Notes under the pieces: generated by a model
Told to the model about the DNA's origin: nothing
What the model saw: only the letters and a program-made list of their open reading frames with translations
Database searches by the model: none
Shown: piece after piece, positions 8,218 to 17,432 of the stretch
How positions within the stretch are numbered: the first letter of the stretch is position 1
Layout: every line of letters starts with the position of its first letter
Program-made: the position numbers and the translations under genes
Assembly (NCBI GenBank): GCA_964553125.1
Contig: CAZKJW010000002.1
Location: 8,593-72,592 of the forward strand
From: Aphodomonas sp964553125
GTDB lineage: Bacteria; Bacillota; Clostridia; Christensenellales; Aristaeellaceae
DNA length: 64,000 bases
Direction: 5' to 3'

Positions 8218-9702
8218 ATGAAACTTCGTGAATTGGCAGGCGCCGCTCCGAACCTGATCGGCATCTCCGGCGATGGAGAGACGGAGGTTCGCGCGCTTTG
8301 CGCGGATACCAGGAGAACGGCCGATCTGCGGGGCAGCCTGTTTTTCTGCATTTCCGGTGCAAACTTTGACGGCAATAAGTTCGCGCGCATCGCCAAGGAG
8401 GGCGGCGCGGTCGCGCTGGCCGTGGAACGTCTTCTGCCGGATATTGATATGCCGCAGGTGCAGGTACATAACATTCGCGTCGCCATGGCGTATATTGCGG
8501 CCGCGTTTTACGGCAACCCTGCAAAGTCCATGCGCATGTTTGCCGTGACCGGAACGAAGGGCAAAACGACCACGACGTATCTGGTCAAGACCATTCTGGA
8601 GAAGATAGGCCTGAAGGCGGGGCTGATCGGAACCATTGGCAATATGATCGGAGAAAAGGTGCTCAAGTCCACGCTCACAACGCCCGACCCGCTTGATTTG
8701 CATCAGGTGCTGGCCGAAATGCGCGACGAGGGCGTGCAGGCCGTGATCATGGAAGCGTCCGCGCACGCGATGGACATGCATCGTCTGGACGGAATTCTGT
8801 TTGAAGGCGTGGCGTTTACCAACCTCTCGCAGGATCATCTCGATTATTTCCACACCATGGAAAACTATGCGGAGGCAAAGAAAAAGCTCTTTGCGCCCGA
8901 GCACACGAAGAACTGCGCGTTCAATGCGGACGACGACGTTACGCCCTTCATGATGGACGGCGTCACGCTGCCGTATGTCACCTTCGGAATCAGCGCCGAC
9001 TGCGATATTTTTGCGCGCGATATTGAAATCGCAGAGGAGGGCGTCTCCTTCCAGATGCGTCTGCGCGGCGGGCTGGAAACGCCTGTCAGCCTGAAGATGA
9101 CGGGCATGTTCAATGTGTATAACGCCATGACGGCGGCGGCGCTGGGCATGATTGCGGGCGCGACGATGGATGAAATCCGCGACGGTCTTGAAGCCGTGCG
9201 CTCGGTGCCGGGACGTGCGGAAATGCTCGATACGGATACGCCGTACAAAGTGATTCTGGACTATTCCCATGCGCCGGCGGCGCTGGAAAACATTCTCAGC
9301 ATGGTGCGTGAGTTTGCCAGAAACCGCGTGATCGCGCTGTTCGGATGCGGCGGCGACCGCGACCGGGAAAAGCGTCCGATCATGGGCGCAATCGGCGGAC
9401 GCATGGCGGATTTCTGCATTCTCACCAGCGACAACGCGCGCAGCGAGGATCCGTATGCGATTCTTGAAATGGTTGAGGAGGGCATTCGCCCGACCGGCGG
9501 CGCGTATTGCGTCATTGAAAACCGCCGCGACGCTATTCGCAAGGCGCTTGAAATGGCGCAGCCCGGCGACGTCGTCGTGTTGGCCGGCAAGGGGCATGAG
9601 ACGTATCAGGAAGTCAAGGGCGTGAAGCGCCCGTTTGACGAGAAGAAGATCGTTTTCGAGCTGCTCGGCGAAATGAAGAGGGAACAAAAGACGGAGGAAT
9701 AA
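8218..9702 (+). CDS. murE: UDP-MurNAc-tripeptide synthetase MurE
   Basis: A 494-residue Mur ligase that adds the third amino acid of the peptidoglycan stem. It has the ATP loop GTKGKTTTTYLVK, TTPDPLDLH, NLSQDHLDYFH, and the C-terminal HAPAALENIL and GKGHETYQ segments. The amino-acid-selecting loop reads DNARSEDP. The arginine fits meso-diaminopimelate enzymes (usually DNPR), but the proline is replaced by alanine. The start at 8218 follows GGGAGG by 7 bases. murF, which often lies next, is absent; mraY follows after 3 bases. Confidence 0.95.
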   Translation: MKLRELAGAAPNLIGISGDGETEVRALCADTRRTADLRGSLFFCISGANFDGNKFARIAKEGGAVALAVERLLPDIDMPQVQVHNIRVAMAYIAAAFYGNPAKSMRMFAVTGTKGKTTTTYLVKTILEKIGLKAGLIGTIGNMIGEKVLKSTLTTPDPLDLHQVLAEMRDEGVQAVIMEASAHAMDMHRLDGILFEGVAFTNLSQDHLDYFHTMENYAEAKKKLFAPEHTKNCAFNADDDVTPFMMDGVTLPYVTFGISADCDIFARDIEIAEEGVSFQMRLRGGLETPVSLKMTGMFNVYNAMTAAALGMIAGATMDEIRDGLEAVRSVPGRAEMLDTDTPYKVILDYSHAPAALENILSMVREFARNRVIALFGCGGDRDREKRPIMGAIGGRMADFCILTSDNARSEDPYAILEMVEEGIRPTGGAYCVIENRRDAIRKALEMAQPGDVVVLAGKGHETYQEVKGVKRPFDEKKIVFELLGEMKREQKTEE

Positions 9703-9705
9703 GCC

Positions 9706-10713
9706 ATGCAAAGGATGGTATGGGCCGTACTGATCGGCTTTGCGGCGGCGCTGGCCGTAGGACCGTGGGCGATTCGCGAACTTCGCAAGTTGAAGGCGGG
9801 GCAGAACATTTACGAGCTCGCCCCGGAATCGCATAAATCCAAGCAGGGAACGCCGACGATGGGCGGCCTTGCGTTTGCGGCGCTTTCGATTGTGATCGGC
9901 TTCGCGCTGCGCACCGGTTCCTTCGATGTGAAAACGGATATGGCGTTTGCGCTGGCTGTGTTTGCGGTGCTGAATCTGCTGATTGGCTTCACGGACGATT
10001 TCACCAAACTGCGGATGAAGCACAATCAGGGCCTGACCGAAAAACAGAAGCTGGCGGTGCAGTTCGTTGTGGCCGCGCTTTTCTCGGTTTACTGCTACCT
10101 GCATCCCTGCGTCGGTTCGACGATCTATATCCCGTTTTTCCATACGCAGTGGGATATGGGCTGGTTCTACATTCCGGCGATGATGTTCGTGATTATCTGC
10201 ACCACGAACGGCTGCAACCTGCTTGACGGGCTGGACGGACTGTGCGGCGGCGTTTCAAGCGTGGGCATGGCGACGTTCGCAGTGCTTTCGCTGCTGTTTG
10301 CCTATGCCGCGCAGAGCGCGGCTGAGCAGACGATGCTGCTGAACATGGGCGTGCTGTGCGCTGCGCTGTGCGGGTCGCTGCTTGGATATCTCCGCTTCAA
10401 CCTTCATCCGGCGCAGGTGATGATGGGCGATACCGGCTCGATGTTCCTCGGCGGCATGTGCGCGGGCGCGGCGATGCTGCTGCGGCAGCCGCTGCTGATC
10501 CTGCTGATCGGCGGTGCGTATGCGGTCAGCCTGCTGTCCGTGCTGATGCAGAGAATCTACTTCAAGGCGACGCACGGAAAGCGCATCTTCAAGATGTCGC
10601 CGCTGCACCATCATTTTGAACTGTGCGGCGTTCCGGAAACGCGCATCGTATCGATGTATGTGATCGCTTCGGTGCTGCTGTGCCTGCTGGCGCTTCTGGG
10701 CGTGCAGGCGTAA
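9706..10713 (+). CDS. mraY: Phospho-MurNAc-pentapeptide transferase
   Basis: A 335-residue polytopic membrane enzyme with about ten membrane segments that makes lipid I from UDP-MurNAc-pentapeptide and undecaprenyl phosphate. The catalytic aspartate motifs are visible (GFTDDFTKL, NGCNLLDGLDGL and GDTGSMFLGG), together with the diagnostic loop SPLHHHFEL. The ribosome binding site GGAGGAA lies within the end of murE. Confidence 0.97.
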   Translation: MQRMVWAVLIGFAAALAVGPWAIRELRKLKAGQNIYELAPESHKSKQGTPTMGGLAFAALSIVIGFALRTGSFDVKTDMAFALAVFAVLNLLIGFTDDFTKLRMKHNQGLTEKQKLAVQFVVAALFSVYCYLHPCVGSTIYIPFFHTQWDMGWFYIPAMMFVIICTTNGCNLLDGLDGLCGGVSSVGMATFAVLSLLFAYAAQSAAEQTMLLNMGVLCAALCGSLLGYLRFNLHPAQVMMGDTGSMFLGGMCAGAAMLLRQPLLILLIGGAYAVSLLSVLMQRIYFKATHGKRIFKMSPLHHHFELCGVPETRIVSMYVIASVLLCLLALLGVQA

Positions 10714-10759
10714 TAAGCGGCGAACAAAAAATCTTTTCAAATGATTACAGGAGGACAGA

Positions 10760-12109
10760 ATGGACGAGAGCCTGAAGAACAAAAGAATTCTGGTTGTCGG
10801 CATGGCGCGCAGCGGTCTGGCCGCGGCGAAGCTGCTCTGTCAGCTTGGCGCTGCCCCTGTGCTCAGCGATAACAAGACGGAAATTGCGGGCGTTGACGAG
10901 CTGGTGAAGCTCGGCTGCACCGCGCGGCTGGGCGAGCCGGCGGAAACGCTGGTAGAAGGGTGCGATGCAGTAATCGTAAGCCCTGCCGTGTGGTATAATG
11001 CGCCGGTCATTCTCAAGGCGCAGGAGCTGGGCGTGCCCGTCATGAGCGAGCTGGATTTCGGCTTCCTGCACTGCGCGGGCAATAAATATGCCGTTTCCGG
11101 CACGAACGGAAAGACCACCACCGTGACGCTCGTGGCAGAGATGCTGAAAAATGCGGGACGCAATGCGTTTACGGCGGGCAATATCGGTATTCCGGTTTCG
11201 CATGTGGCGATGGAAGCGCGTCCGGGCGATGATATCGTGGTTGAGGTTTCGAGCTTCCAGATGGAGATGACGAGCGCATTCCATCCGCGCGGAGCGATTC
11301 TCACAAACCTCACGCCGGATCATCTCAACCGCCACGGCACCATGGAGGTCTATGGCGCGCTCAAGGCGCGTATGGTTTCCAAAATGGATGCGAGCGATTT
11401 CTTCGTCTATAACGCCGACGATCCATTCTGCGTGCAGACGGCCGAAGCCTGCAAGGCGCGCAAGGCGCCCTTCTCGCGCACGCAGAAGCTCAAGAACGGT
11501 GCGTACGTGCAGGATGGACAGGTGATCGTCGGAGGAAAGGCGCTTTGCGCCGTTGAAGAAATCCGTATCCCTGGCCCGCACAATCTGGAAAACGCGTTGG
11601 CTGCATCCGCGCTGGCGGCCGAAGCGGGCGTGCCGCTTGCGGTGATCCGCCATACGCTGCGGACGTTTGCCGGCGTGGAGCACCGGATGGAGTTCACGCG
11701 CGAGCTGGACGGCGTGCGCTGGGTGAACGACAGCAAGGGCACGAACCCTGAAGCGACGATGCGCGGCGTCGAGGGCATGACGGCGCCGACCGTGCTGATT
11801 CTCGGCGGAAGCGAAAAGGGTACGCCGTTTGACACGCTGGCACGGACGATCTGCGCGAACCCGAATATCCGCGAAGTGGTGACCATCGGCGCAACGGCGG
11901 AGAAAATCGAGAAGGCGCTTCGCGCCGAAGGCTTTGAAAATATCACGGCCTGCGGAACGGATTTTGAACACGCCGTTCAGACCTGCCGGAAGATTGCGCA
12001 GCCGGGGTGGACGGTGCTGTTCTCGCCCGCTTGCGCGAGCTTTGATATGTTCAGCGACTATGAGGCGCGCGGGCGCATTTTCAAGGAGATCGTGAACGGA
12101 CTGAAATAA
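10760..12109 (+). CDS. murD: UDP-MurNAc-L-alanine:D-glutamate ligase
   Basis: A 449-residue Mur ligase. It has an N-terminal Rossmann-type domain (ILVVGMARSGLAAAKLL), the ATP loop SGTNGKTTTVTLV, NLTPDHLNRHGTMEVYG, and the C-terminal WVNDSKGTNPEATMRG and LFSPACASFDMFSDYEARG. It adds D-glutamate to the peptidoglycan precursor in the cytoplasm. Preceded by AGGAGG and followed after 13 bases by the SEDS gene. Confidence 0.97.
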   Translation: MDESLKNKRILVVGMARSGLAAAKLLCQLGAAPVLSDNKTEIAGVDELVKLGCTARLGEPAETLVEGCDAVIVSPAVWYNAPVILKAQELGVPVMSELDFGFLHCAGNKYAVSGTNGKTTTVTLVAEMLKNAGRNAFTAGNIGIPVSHVAMEARPGDDIVVEVSSFQMEMTSAFHPRGAILTNLTPDHLNRHGTMEVYGALKARMVSKMDASDFFVYNADDPFCVQTAEACKARKAPFSRTQKLKNGAYVQDGQVIVGGKALCAVEEIRIPGPHNLENALAASALAAEAGVPLAVIRHTLRTFAGVEHRMEFTRELDGVRWVNDSKGTNPEATMRGVEGMTAPTVLILGGSEKGTPFDTLARTICANPNIREVVTIGATAEKIEKALRAEGFENITACGTDFEHAVQTCRKIAQPGWTVLFSPACASFDMFSDYEARGRIFKEIVNGLK

Positions 12110-12122
12110 TCGGGAGAAAACG

Positions 12123-13271
12123 ATGAGCACAGCCTTGTCTTTTCACAAAAGCAGCAAGGCACAAAAGAGAACCGGCGGGCGCATTGATATGCGCGTGCTG
12201 GTTCTTTTGATTTTGCTGCTGATGACGGGGCTGGTGTGCCTGTTCAGCGCAAGCTACTATAACTTTCAGGACTCGGGCGACGCGTTTGCAAAGGTGCGCC
12301 AGCAGCTGGCCGGCATTGCGCTGGGAACGGTTGCAATGGCGGTGCTGTGCCGGGTGGACTATCATCTGTTCAAAAGGCCGGCCGTCGTGCTGTTACTGCT
12401 TGCGCTCAGCGCGCTGCTGCTGACGCTTGTGTGCATTCCCGGAATCGGCGTGCTGGCGAATGGCTCGCGGCGGTGGCTGCGGGTGGGCGGGCTGAGCTTT
12501 CAGCCGTCGGAGCTGGCGAAGTTTGCGATGGTGATTTTCATGGCCGGCGCGCTGGACAACAAGGGAAACCGCATTCGGAAGTTCTGGCATTTAACGCCGC
12601 CGCTTGTTGTGCCGGGCGCAATGTTCCTGCTGATTTTGCAGCAGCCGAATCTCTCCACGGCGGGGAGCATTCTGATTGTCGCATTTGTGATGGTTGCGGT
12701 TGCAGGCGCGCGAGCGGCGCATCTGACGCTGATGGGCGCGGCAGGGGTTGCGCTCGGCGCGTTCTATGCGTGGAGCGAACCGTACCGGCGGGAAAGGCTG
12801 CTGTCCTTCCGCGACCCGTTCAAACTGATGAGCGACGAGGGGTATCAGCTGTCGCAGTCGCTCATTGCGATTGGTTCGGGCGGGCTGTTCGGCATGGGGC
12901 TTGGGCAGGGCCGACAGAAGACGGCATACCTGCCCTACCCGGAATCGGATTTCATCTTTGCATCGATTGCAGAGGACTTCGGGCTGCTGGGCTGCATCGC
13001 TGTGATTGCGCTGTTTGTGCTGTTCTTTTATGCGGGCATCCGCGTTGCGCTGCGCTGCCCGGACAGATTCGGATGCCTTTTGGCGGCCGGAATTACGGCG
13101 ATGATTGGCGTGCAGGCGTTTCTGAATATGGGCGTCGTTGTCGGGCTGCTGCCGACAACCGGCTTGCCGCTGCCTTTTTTCAGCGCGGGCGGAACGTCGG
13201 TGAGCATTTTTATGGCGGCCGTCGGCGTGCTTTTGAATGTTTCGCGTTACGATGAGATGCGGGTGAGATGA
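12123..13271 (+). CDS. SEDS-family peptidoglycan polymerase (FtsW/SpoVE)
   Basis: A 382-residue protein with about ten membrane segments. The SEDS signatures are present: LFSASYYN, the loop GLGQGRQKTAYLPYPESDFI with the catalytic-region residues, IAEDFGLLGC, and the C-terminal LLPTTGLPLPFFSAGGTS. It polymerises glycan strands from lipid II with a partner class B PBP, most likely the one at 6053. Its place after murD matches ftsW/spoVE. FtsW and SpoVE cannot be separated from sequence alone. murG, ftsQ, ftsA and ftsZ do not follow. Confidence 0.92.
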   Translation: MSTALSFHKSSKAQKRTGGRIDMRVLVLLILLLMTGLVCLFSASYYNFQDSGDAFAKVRQQLAGIALGTVAMAVLCRVDYHLFKRPAVVLLLLALSALLLTLVCIPGIGVLANGSRRWLRVGGLSFQPSELAKFAMVIFMAGALDNKGNRIRKFWHLTPPLVVPGAMFLLILQQPNLSTAGSILIVAFVMVAVAGARAAHLTLMGAAGVALGAFYAWSEPYRRERLLSFRDPFKLMSDEGYQLSQSLIAIGSGGLFGMGLGQGRQKTAYLPYPESDFIFASIAEDFGLLGCIAVIALFVLFFYAGIRVALRCPDRFGCLLAAGITAMIGVQAFLNMGVVVGLLPTTGLPLPFFSAGGTSVSIFMAAVGVLLNVSRYDEMRVR

Positions 13272-13329
13272 TGGGAAATGCTTTCTGTAGAACTGGCTTT
13301 GGGAGATGAGAAGGGTTCTGCGCGCTGGA

Positions 13330-13355
13330 TTCATCAGGCGCTTTGCGCCGATGAA
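13330..13355 (+). other. Stable hairpin without a U-run
   Basis: TTCATC-a-GGCGC pairs with GCGCC-GATGAA around a TTT loop, between the SEDS gene and the CotH-like gene. No T-run follows, so it is not a classical terminator. Its core is one of several GGCGC-TTT-GCGCC copies in the window. Confidence 0.5.
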
Positions 13356-13492
13356 AGCCGGTTCTGCTGCGGCGTCGTCTTTGCTTCCGTCTGGAGGGAA
13401 TAAAAACGAAATTGTTTTGAATTTGGCCACATTTAACTCACAATTATGGCGTATTGTAGTGGTTGTGAATTCCGCGAGAGGAGCAGAAGAAA

Positions 13493-16106
13493 ATGAGTGA
13501 AAAGAGCTTTACGCGTATAACGTGCATTGCATTGGCGCTTGCTGTTTGCGTTTCGTGCGCGATGATGTTTTCGCAGGGCAGCGCGTCGGGCGTGGCCTTT
13601 GAATATGAAGACGCGCTGTTTGACCGCGATAGCCTGATGACGGTCGAGATCGAACTGCCGCAGGAGGACTGGGACGGGCTTATTGAAAACGCGCGCGCCG
13701 AAGAATATGTTTCGGCAGACATAACGATTAACGGACAGAAACTCCAGAGCGTGGGCATCCGCTGCAAGGGCAATTCGAGCCTGACGCGGGTGGGCGATAC
13801 GAACCGCTATAGCTTTAAGGTGAAGTTCGATAAATATATCAGCGGCCAGACGATGCTGGGGCTGGACAAGATCGTTTTCAACAACACGCAGTCCGATGCG
13901 ACGTGGATGAAGGAATATCTGGCCTATTACACCATGCAGCTGGTGGGCGTGGATGTTCCGCTGTACGCGTTTGCAAAGATTTACGTGAACGGAGAGTTCT
14001 GGGGCTTGTATCTGGCGGTGGAGGTGTTGGAGCAGTCCTATACAGAAAGGAATTTCGGCAGAAACTACGGCAATCTCTATAAGGTCGAAAGCATGGATAT
14101 GGGCGGAGGCAAAGGCGGCGGAAAGGAAATGCCGCAAGCGCCGCAGGGCGGCTTTGAACAGCCGGATTTTCCGGCGGGGTTTTCTTCTGGCGAGGCGCCG
14201 GAAGCGCCGTTTGATATGCCGCAAATGCCGGAGCTTTCAGAAAAGATTGAGCAAATCAAAAACGCAATGGGCGATGAGTTCGACGAACTGTTCTCCGGCG
14301 GAGATGAAATGCCGGACATTTCAGAAACGATTGAAAAAGTAAAGGAGAAGATGGGCGGCGATTTTGGAGACGCATTCGGCGGAAGGTTTGGCGGCGGAGA
14401 CGGCTCGGACCTTGTGTATACGGATGATTCGACGGAAAGCTATTCCGCAATTTTTGACAAGACGATTTTTAAGACCACCAAGGAAGCGGACAAAAAGCGC
14501 GTGATCGCGGCGCTGCGCGGCATATCGTCGGAGGAAGAAAACGATATTTCGGAGTACGTCATGGTCGATGAGATGCTGCGCTATATTGCCGGCAATGCGG
14601 CCGTTGGAAACGGCGACGGCTACTTCGGAAGCATGATGCACAACTATTACCTTTATGAAAAGGATGGTAAAATCACCATGCTGCCGTGGGACTATAACTT
14701 AGCCTTCGGCGGGTTTGGCGAGAGTGCGTCGAAGCTGATCAATCTGGATATCGATGCGCCGTACACCAGCGGAAGCGGTGAGAGCAGGCCGATTATCGCG
14801 CGGCTGCTGGAGAATGAAACGTATCTGGAGACGTATCATGCGTATATCCGGCAGATTGGAGAGTTCTACGTGAACGACGCGGCGGCGCTGATCGATCGGC
14901 TGGATGCGCTGATCGGCGAATGGGTGGAAATCGATCCGACGAAGGAGTATACGTATGAGGAGTATACGGCGGCGTTGCCGCATTTGAAGGAATATCTCCG
15001 GCTGCGTGGGCAGAGTATGCTCAACCAGCTGGAAGGCAACGACGAGCCGATTGATACGGGCAGCCTGTCGCTTTCGGCACTGGGAAGCAACAATGGATTC
15101 GGGCGTGGCGGCGACGATGAGCACCGCTCGGAGCGAAAGGGTATAGGCCATGAGATGAGCGATGCCGGACAGAACGCGCTGCAAAGCATGGAAGCCGGTA
15201 ACGGCGCGCCGGACAAAGCCCCTGCAATACCGCAGGGCATGGGCGTTCCGACCGGCGAGACGGTGCAGGAACCGAACGCGGAAAAGCCGCTGGCAGAAAT
15301 CGCAGAGCGACCGGCTGGAGATAAGCCACAGCCGCCGGAAGGAACCGTACAGGGCGGAAATGCGAGCGAAACCGCCCCAAAGGATAGCGCGGATGTCCCT
15401 GCAATGCCGCAGGACATGAACATTCTGACAGGCGAGACGGTGCAGAAACCGGATGCGGAAAATCCGATGCAGTTGGCAGAAAACGCAGAGCGACCGGCTG
15501 GAGATAAGCCACAGCCGCCGGAAGGAACCGTACAGGGCNNNNNNNNNNNNNNNNNNNNNNNNNNNNNNNNNNNNNNNNNNNNNNNNNNNNNNNNNNNNNN
15601 NNNNNNNNNNNNNNNNNNNNNNNNNNNNNNNNNNNNNNGGAGATAAGCCACAGCCGCCGGAAGGAACCGTACAGGGCGGAAATGCGAGCGAAAACGCCCC
15701 GAAGGAAAGTGCGGATGTCCCTGCAATGCCGCAGGGCAGGAGCATTCCGACAGGCGAGACAGCACAGAAACCGGATGCGGAAAATCCGATGCAGCTGGCA
15801 GCAACCGCAGAGCGACCGAATGGAGATAAGCAGCAGCCGCCGGAAGAAACTGCACAGGGCGGAAATGCGAGCGAAAACGCCCCGAAGGAAAGCGAAGGCG
15901 CGCCTGTAATTTCCGCGCAGGGCGCGGATGAAAACAGCGGCCGCAGGGAATGGCAGCGCGGCGGGATGCAGGAGTTCGGCGGGTTTCCGCAGGGGGAACA
16001 AAAGGCAAAGAGCAGCCCTGCCATGTGGTGGGTGATCGGGTCGGCGGCGCTGCTGCTTGCGGCACTGATCTTTGCAAAATTCTATCCGTTCAGAAAACGC
16101 ATGTGA
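13493..16106 (+). CDS. Membrane-anchored CotH-kinase-like protein, interrupted by an assembly gap
   Basis: The protein begins with a signal peptide (IALALAVCVSCAMMF) and continues as a CotH-type domain: IRCKGNSSL, GLDKIVFNN, VNGEFWGLYLAVEVLEQSY and the metal-binding MLPWDYNLAFGGFG. CotH proteins are atypical kinases first known from spore coats. A low-complexity insert rich in G, E, M and P (about residues 200-310) splits the domain. A proline-rich tail of 61-residue repeats follows, then a C-terminal membrane segment (WWVIGSAALLLAALIFA) and a basic end. The 100-N run at 15539-15638 shifts the frame by one, so this is one gene broken only by the gap. SD GAGGAG; it stands alone between ftsW and folC. 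Confidence 0.82.
15221..15912 (+). repeat. Tandem 183-bp (61-residue) repeats in the CotH-like tail
   Basis: The marker GGAGATAAGC begins at 15317, 15500, 15639 and 15822. The first and last intervals are exactly 183 bp, while the interval across the N gap is 139 bp. Protein units run PAMPQ...TGET.QKPDAENPMQLA..AERP.GDKPQPPEG (dots are variable residues). Copies next to the gap are almost identical, which explains why the assembly failed there. Confidence 0.95.
15539..15638. other. Scaffold gap of 100 N
   Basis: Exactly 100 N, the usual placeholder length for a gap of unknown size. The repeat period implies a true gap of 144 + 183k bases. Confidence 0.99.
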
Positions 16107-16113
16107 AATTGGC

Positions 16114-16142
16114 TTGTAAACATTTCCCAGATGTGCTATGCT
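16114..16142 (+). promoter_or_regulatory. Promoter of the folC-rsmH-rsmI operon
   Basis: TTGTAA (16114-16119) and TATGCT (16137-16142) are 17 bp apart, about 47 bases before the folC start. Confidence 0.7.
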
Positions 16143-16188
16143 TGCATGGCTTGTCCGGGAAGTTTTTCTTTGGAGAGAAGATGCAGAA

Positions 16189-17427
16189 ATGGCGGATACA
16201 TTCACATACGAACAGGCGCTTGCGTTCATTCACGGCGCGGCGGGTCATGGAAAAAAGGCGGGGCTGGACAACATGCGCGCGCTGCTGGCGCGGCTGGGCA
16301 ACCCGCAAAAGCAGTTTCAGAGCGTACACGTTGCGGGCACAAACGGAAAGGGCTCGGTATGCGCGTTCATTCACGCCGGGCTGATGCTGGCCGGCAAGAA
16401 GACGGGGCTGTACACGTCGCCGTTTCTGCAACGCTATAACGAGCGCATCCGTGTGAACGGAATGCCCATTGACGATGACGCGCTGGCGCGCTATACGGCT
16501 GAAACAGCGCGCGAAGTGGAAGCGCTGCGCGCGCAGGGCATTGCGCCTACGGAGTTTGAAATTGGAACGGCGATTGCGTTCCTATGCTTCGCGCGCGAGG
16601 CGGTTGATATCGCCGTGATTGAGGTCGGTCTGGGCGGAAGGTTCGACTCGACAAACGTGATCACACCGCTGGTTTGCGCGATTGCGTCGATCGGGCTGGA
16701 TCATGTGAAAACGCTTGGAGACACGCCGGAAAAAATCGCGTTTGAGAAGGCGGGCATTGCAAAGCAGGGCGTGCCGATGATCCTCTCGGCGCAGGTGACG
16801 GGCGGCCCGTGCGAGGTGATTGCCGCGCATTGCAGGGCGGTGGGCGCGCCGCTGCTTTTTGCCGAAAGAGAAGAAAAGGCGACGCTGGGGCTGAATGGCG
16901 CGCATCAGCGCTTTAACGCGGGCGTCGCGCATCTGGCGCTTGAAACGCTGGGGATACCGGAAGCGACGATTCTTGAAGGTCTCCGCTGCGCGCGCTGGCC
17001 GGCGCGGCTGGAGTGGATCGGCGAAGCGCCGCCGCTTCTGCTGGACGGCGCGCACAATCCGCAGGGCGCGCAGGCGCTGGCGCAGTATGTCCGGGCAATG
17101 CCGAGGACAAAAACCGTTCTGGTTTGCGGAATCCTGCGCGATAAGGACTGGCATGGCATCGTGAAGGCGCTTGCGCCCGTGTGCGATGAAATGCTTGCAG
17201 TCAGGCCGGACAGCGAACGCGCGCTGGAAAGCGGCGAGCTGGCGGCGGCGTTTCGGCTGCTGGGAATTCCCGCGCAGAGCGCGGAAAACGTATCCGAGGC
17301 GCTCGCAATGGCGAAGGCGCACGCTGGAGCGGACGGGCGCGTGATTGTTGCCGGGTCGCTGTATCTGGCGGGAGAAGCACGGACGCTGCTGAAAGGCTAT
17401 GACGACGCGTTACTGAAAACGGAGTGA
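16189..17427 (+). CDS. folC: Folylpolyglutamate / dihydrofolate synthase
   Basis: A 412-residue Mur-ligase-type enzyme that adds glutamate to folates. Motifs: VHVAGTNGKGSVCAFIHAG (ATP loop), TSPFLQRYNERIRVNG, EVGLGGRFDSTNVI, and LLDGAHNPQGAQAL. The start at 16189 lies 8 bases after GGAGAG and gives the usual beginning FTYEQALAFIH; an upstream in-frame ATG at 16138 overlaps the -10 box and is rejected. rsmH follows closely. Whether it also has dihydrofolate synthase activity cannot be seen. Confidence 0.93.
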   Translation: MADTFTYEQALAFIHGAAGHGKKAGLDNMRALLARLGNPQKQFQSVHVAGTNGKGSVCAFIHAGLMLAGKKTGLYTSPFLQRYNERIRVNGMPIDDDALARYTAETAREVEALRAQGIAPTEFEIGTAIAFLCFAREAVDIAVIEVGLGGRFDSTNVITPLVCAIASIGLDHVKTLGDTPEKIAFEKAGIAKQGVPMILSAQVTGGPCEVIAAHCRAVGAPLLFAEREEKATLGLNGAHQRFNAGVAHLALETLGIPEATILEGLRCARWPARLEWIGEAPPLLLDGAHNPQGAQALAQYVRAMPRTKTVLVCGILRDKDWHGIVKALAPVCDEMLAVRPDSERALESGELAAAFRLLGIPAQSAENVSEALAMAKAHAGADGRVIVAGSLYLAGEARTLLKGYDDALLKTE

Positions 17428-17432
17428 GAGAG

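Noticed and set aside
6005..10143. Very long open frames on the minus strand (over 700 codons each at 6005-8167 and 7972-10143).
   Set aside because: They lie opposite clear, motif-bearing genes (the PBP, murE, mraY). Their translations are rich in Arg, His and Gln with no domain, as expected for antisense frames in GC-rich DNA.
13400..13492. Promoter for the CotH-like gene (TTGAAT or TATTGT boxes).
   Set aside because: No -35/-10 pair with correct spacing was found; candidates differ too much from consensus.
15221..15912. Regular repeats considered as a CRISPR array.
   Set aside because: The 183-bp period is a multiple of three, encodes a proline-rich protein repeat in frame with CotH, and has no constant repeat/variable spacer structure.
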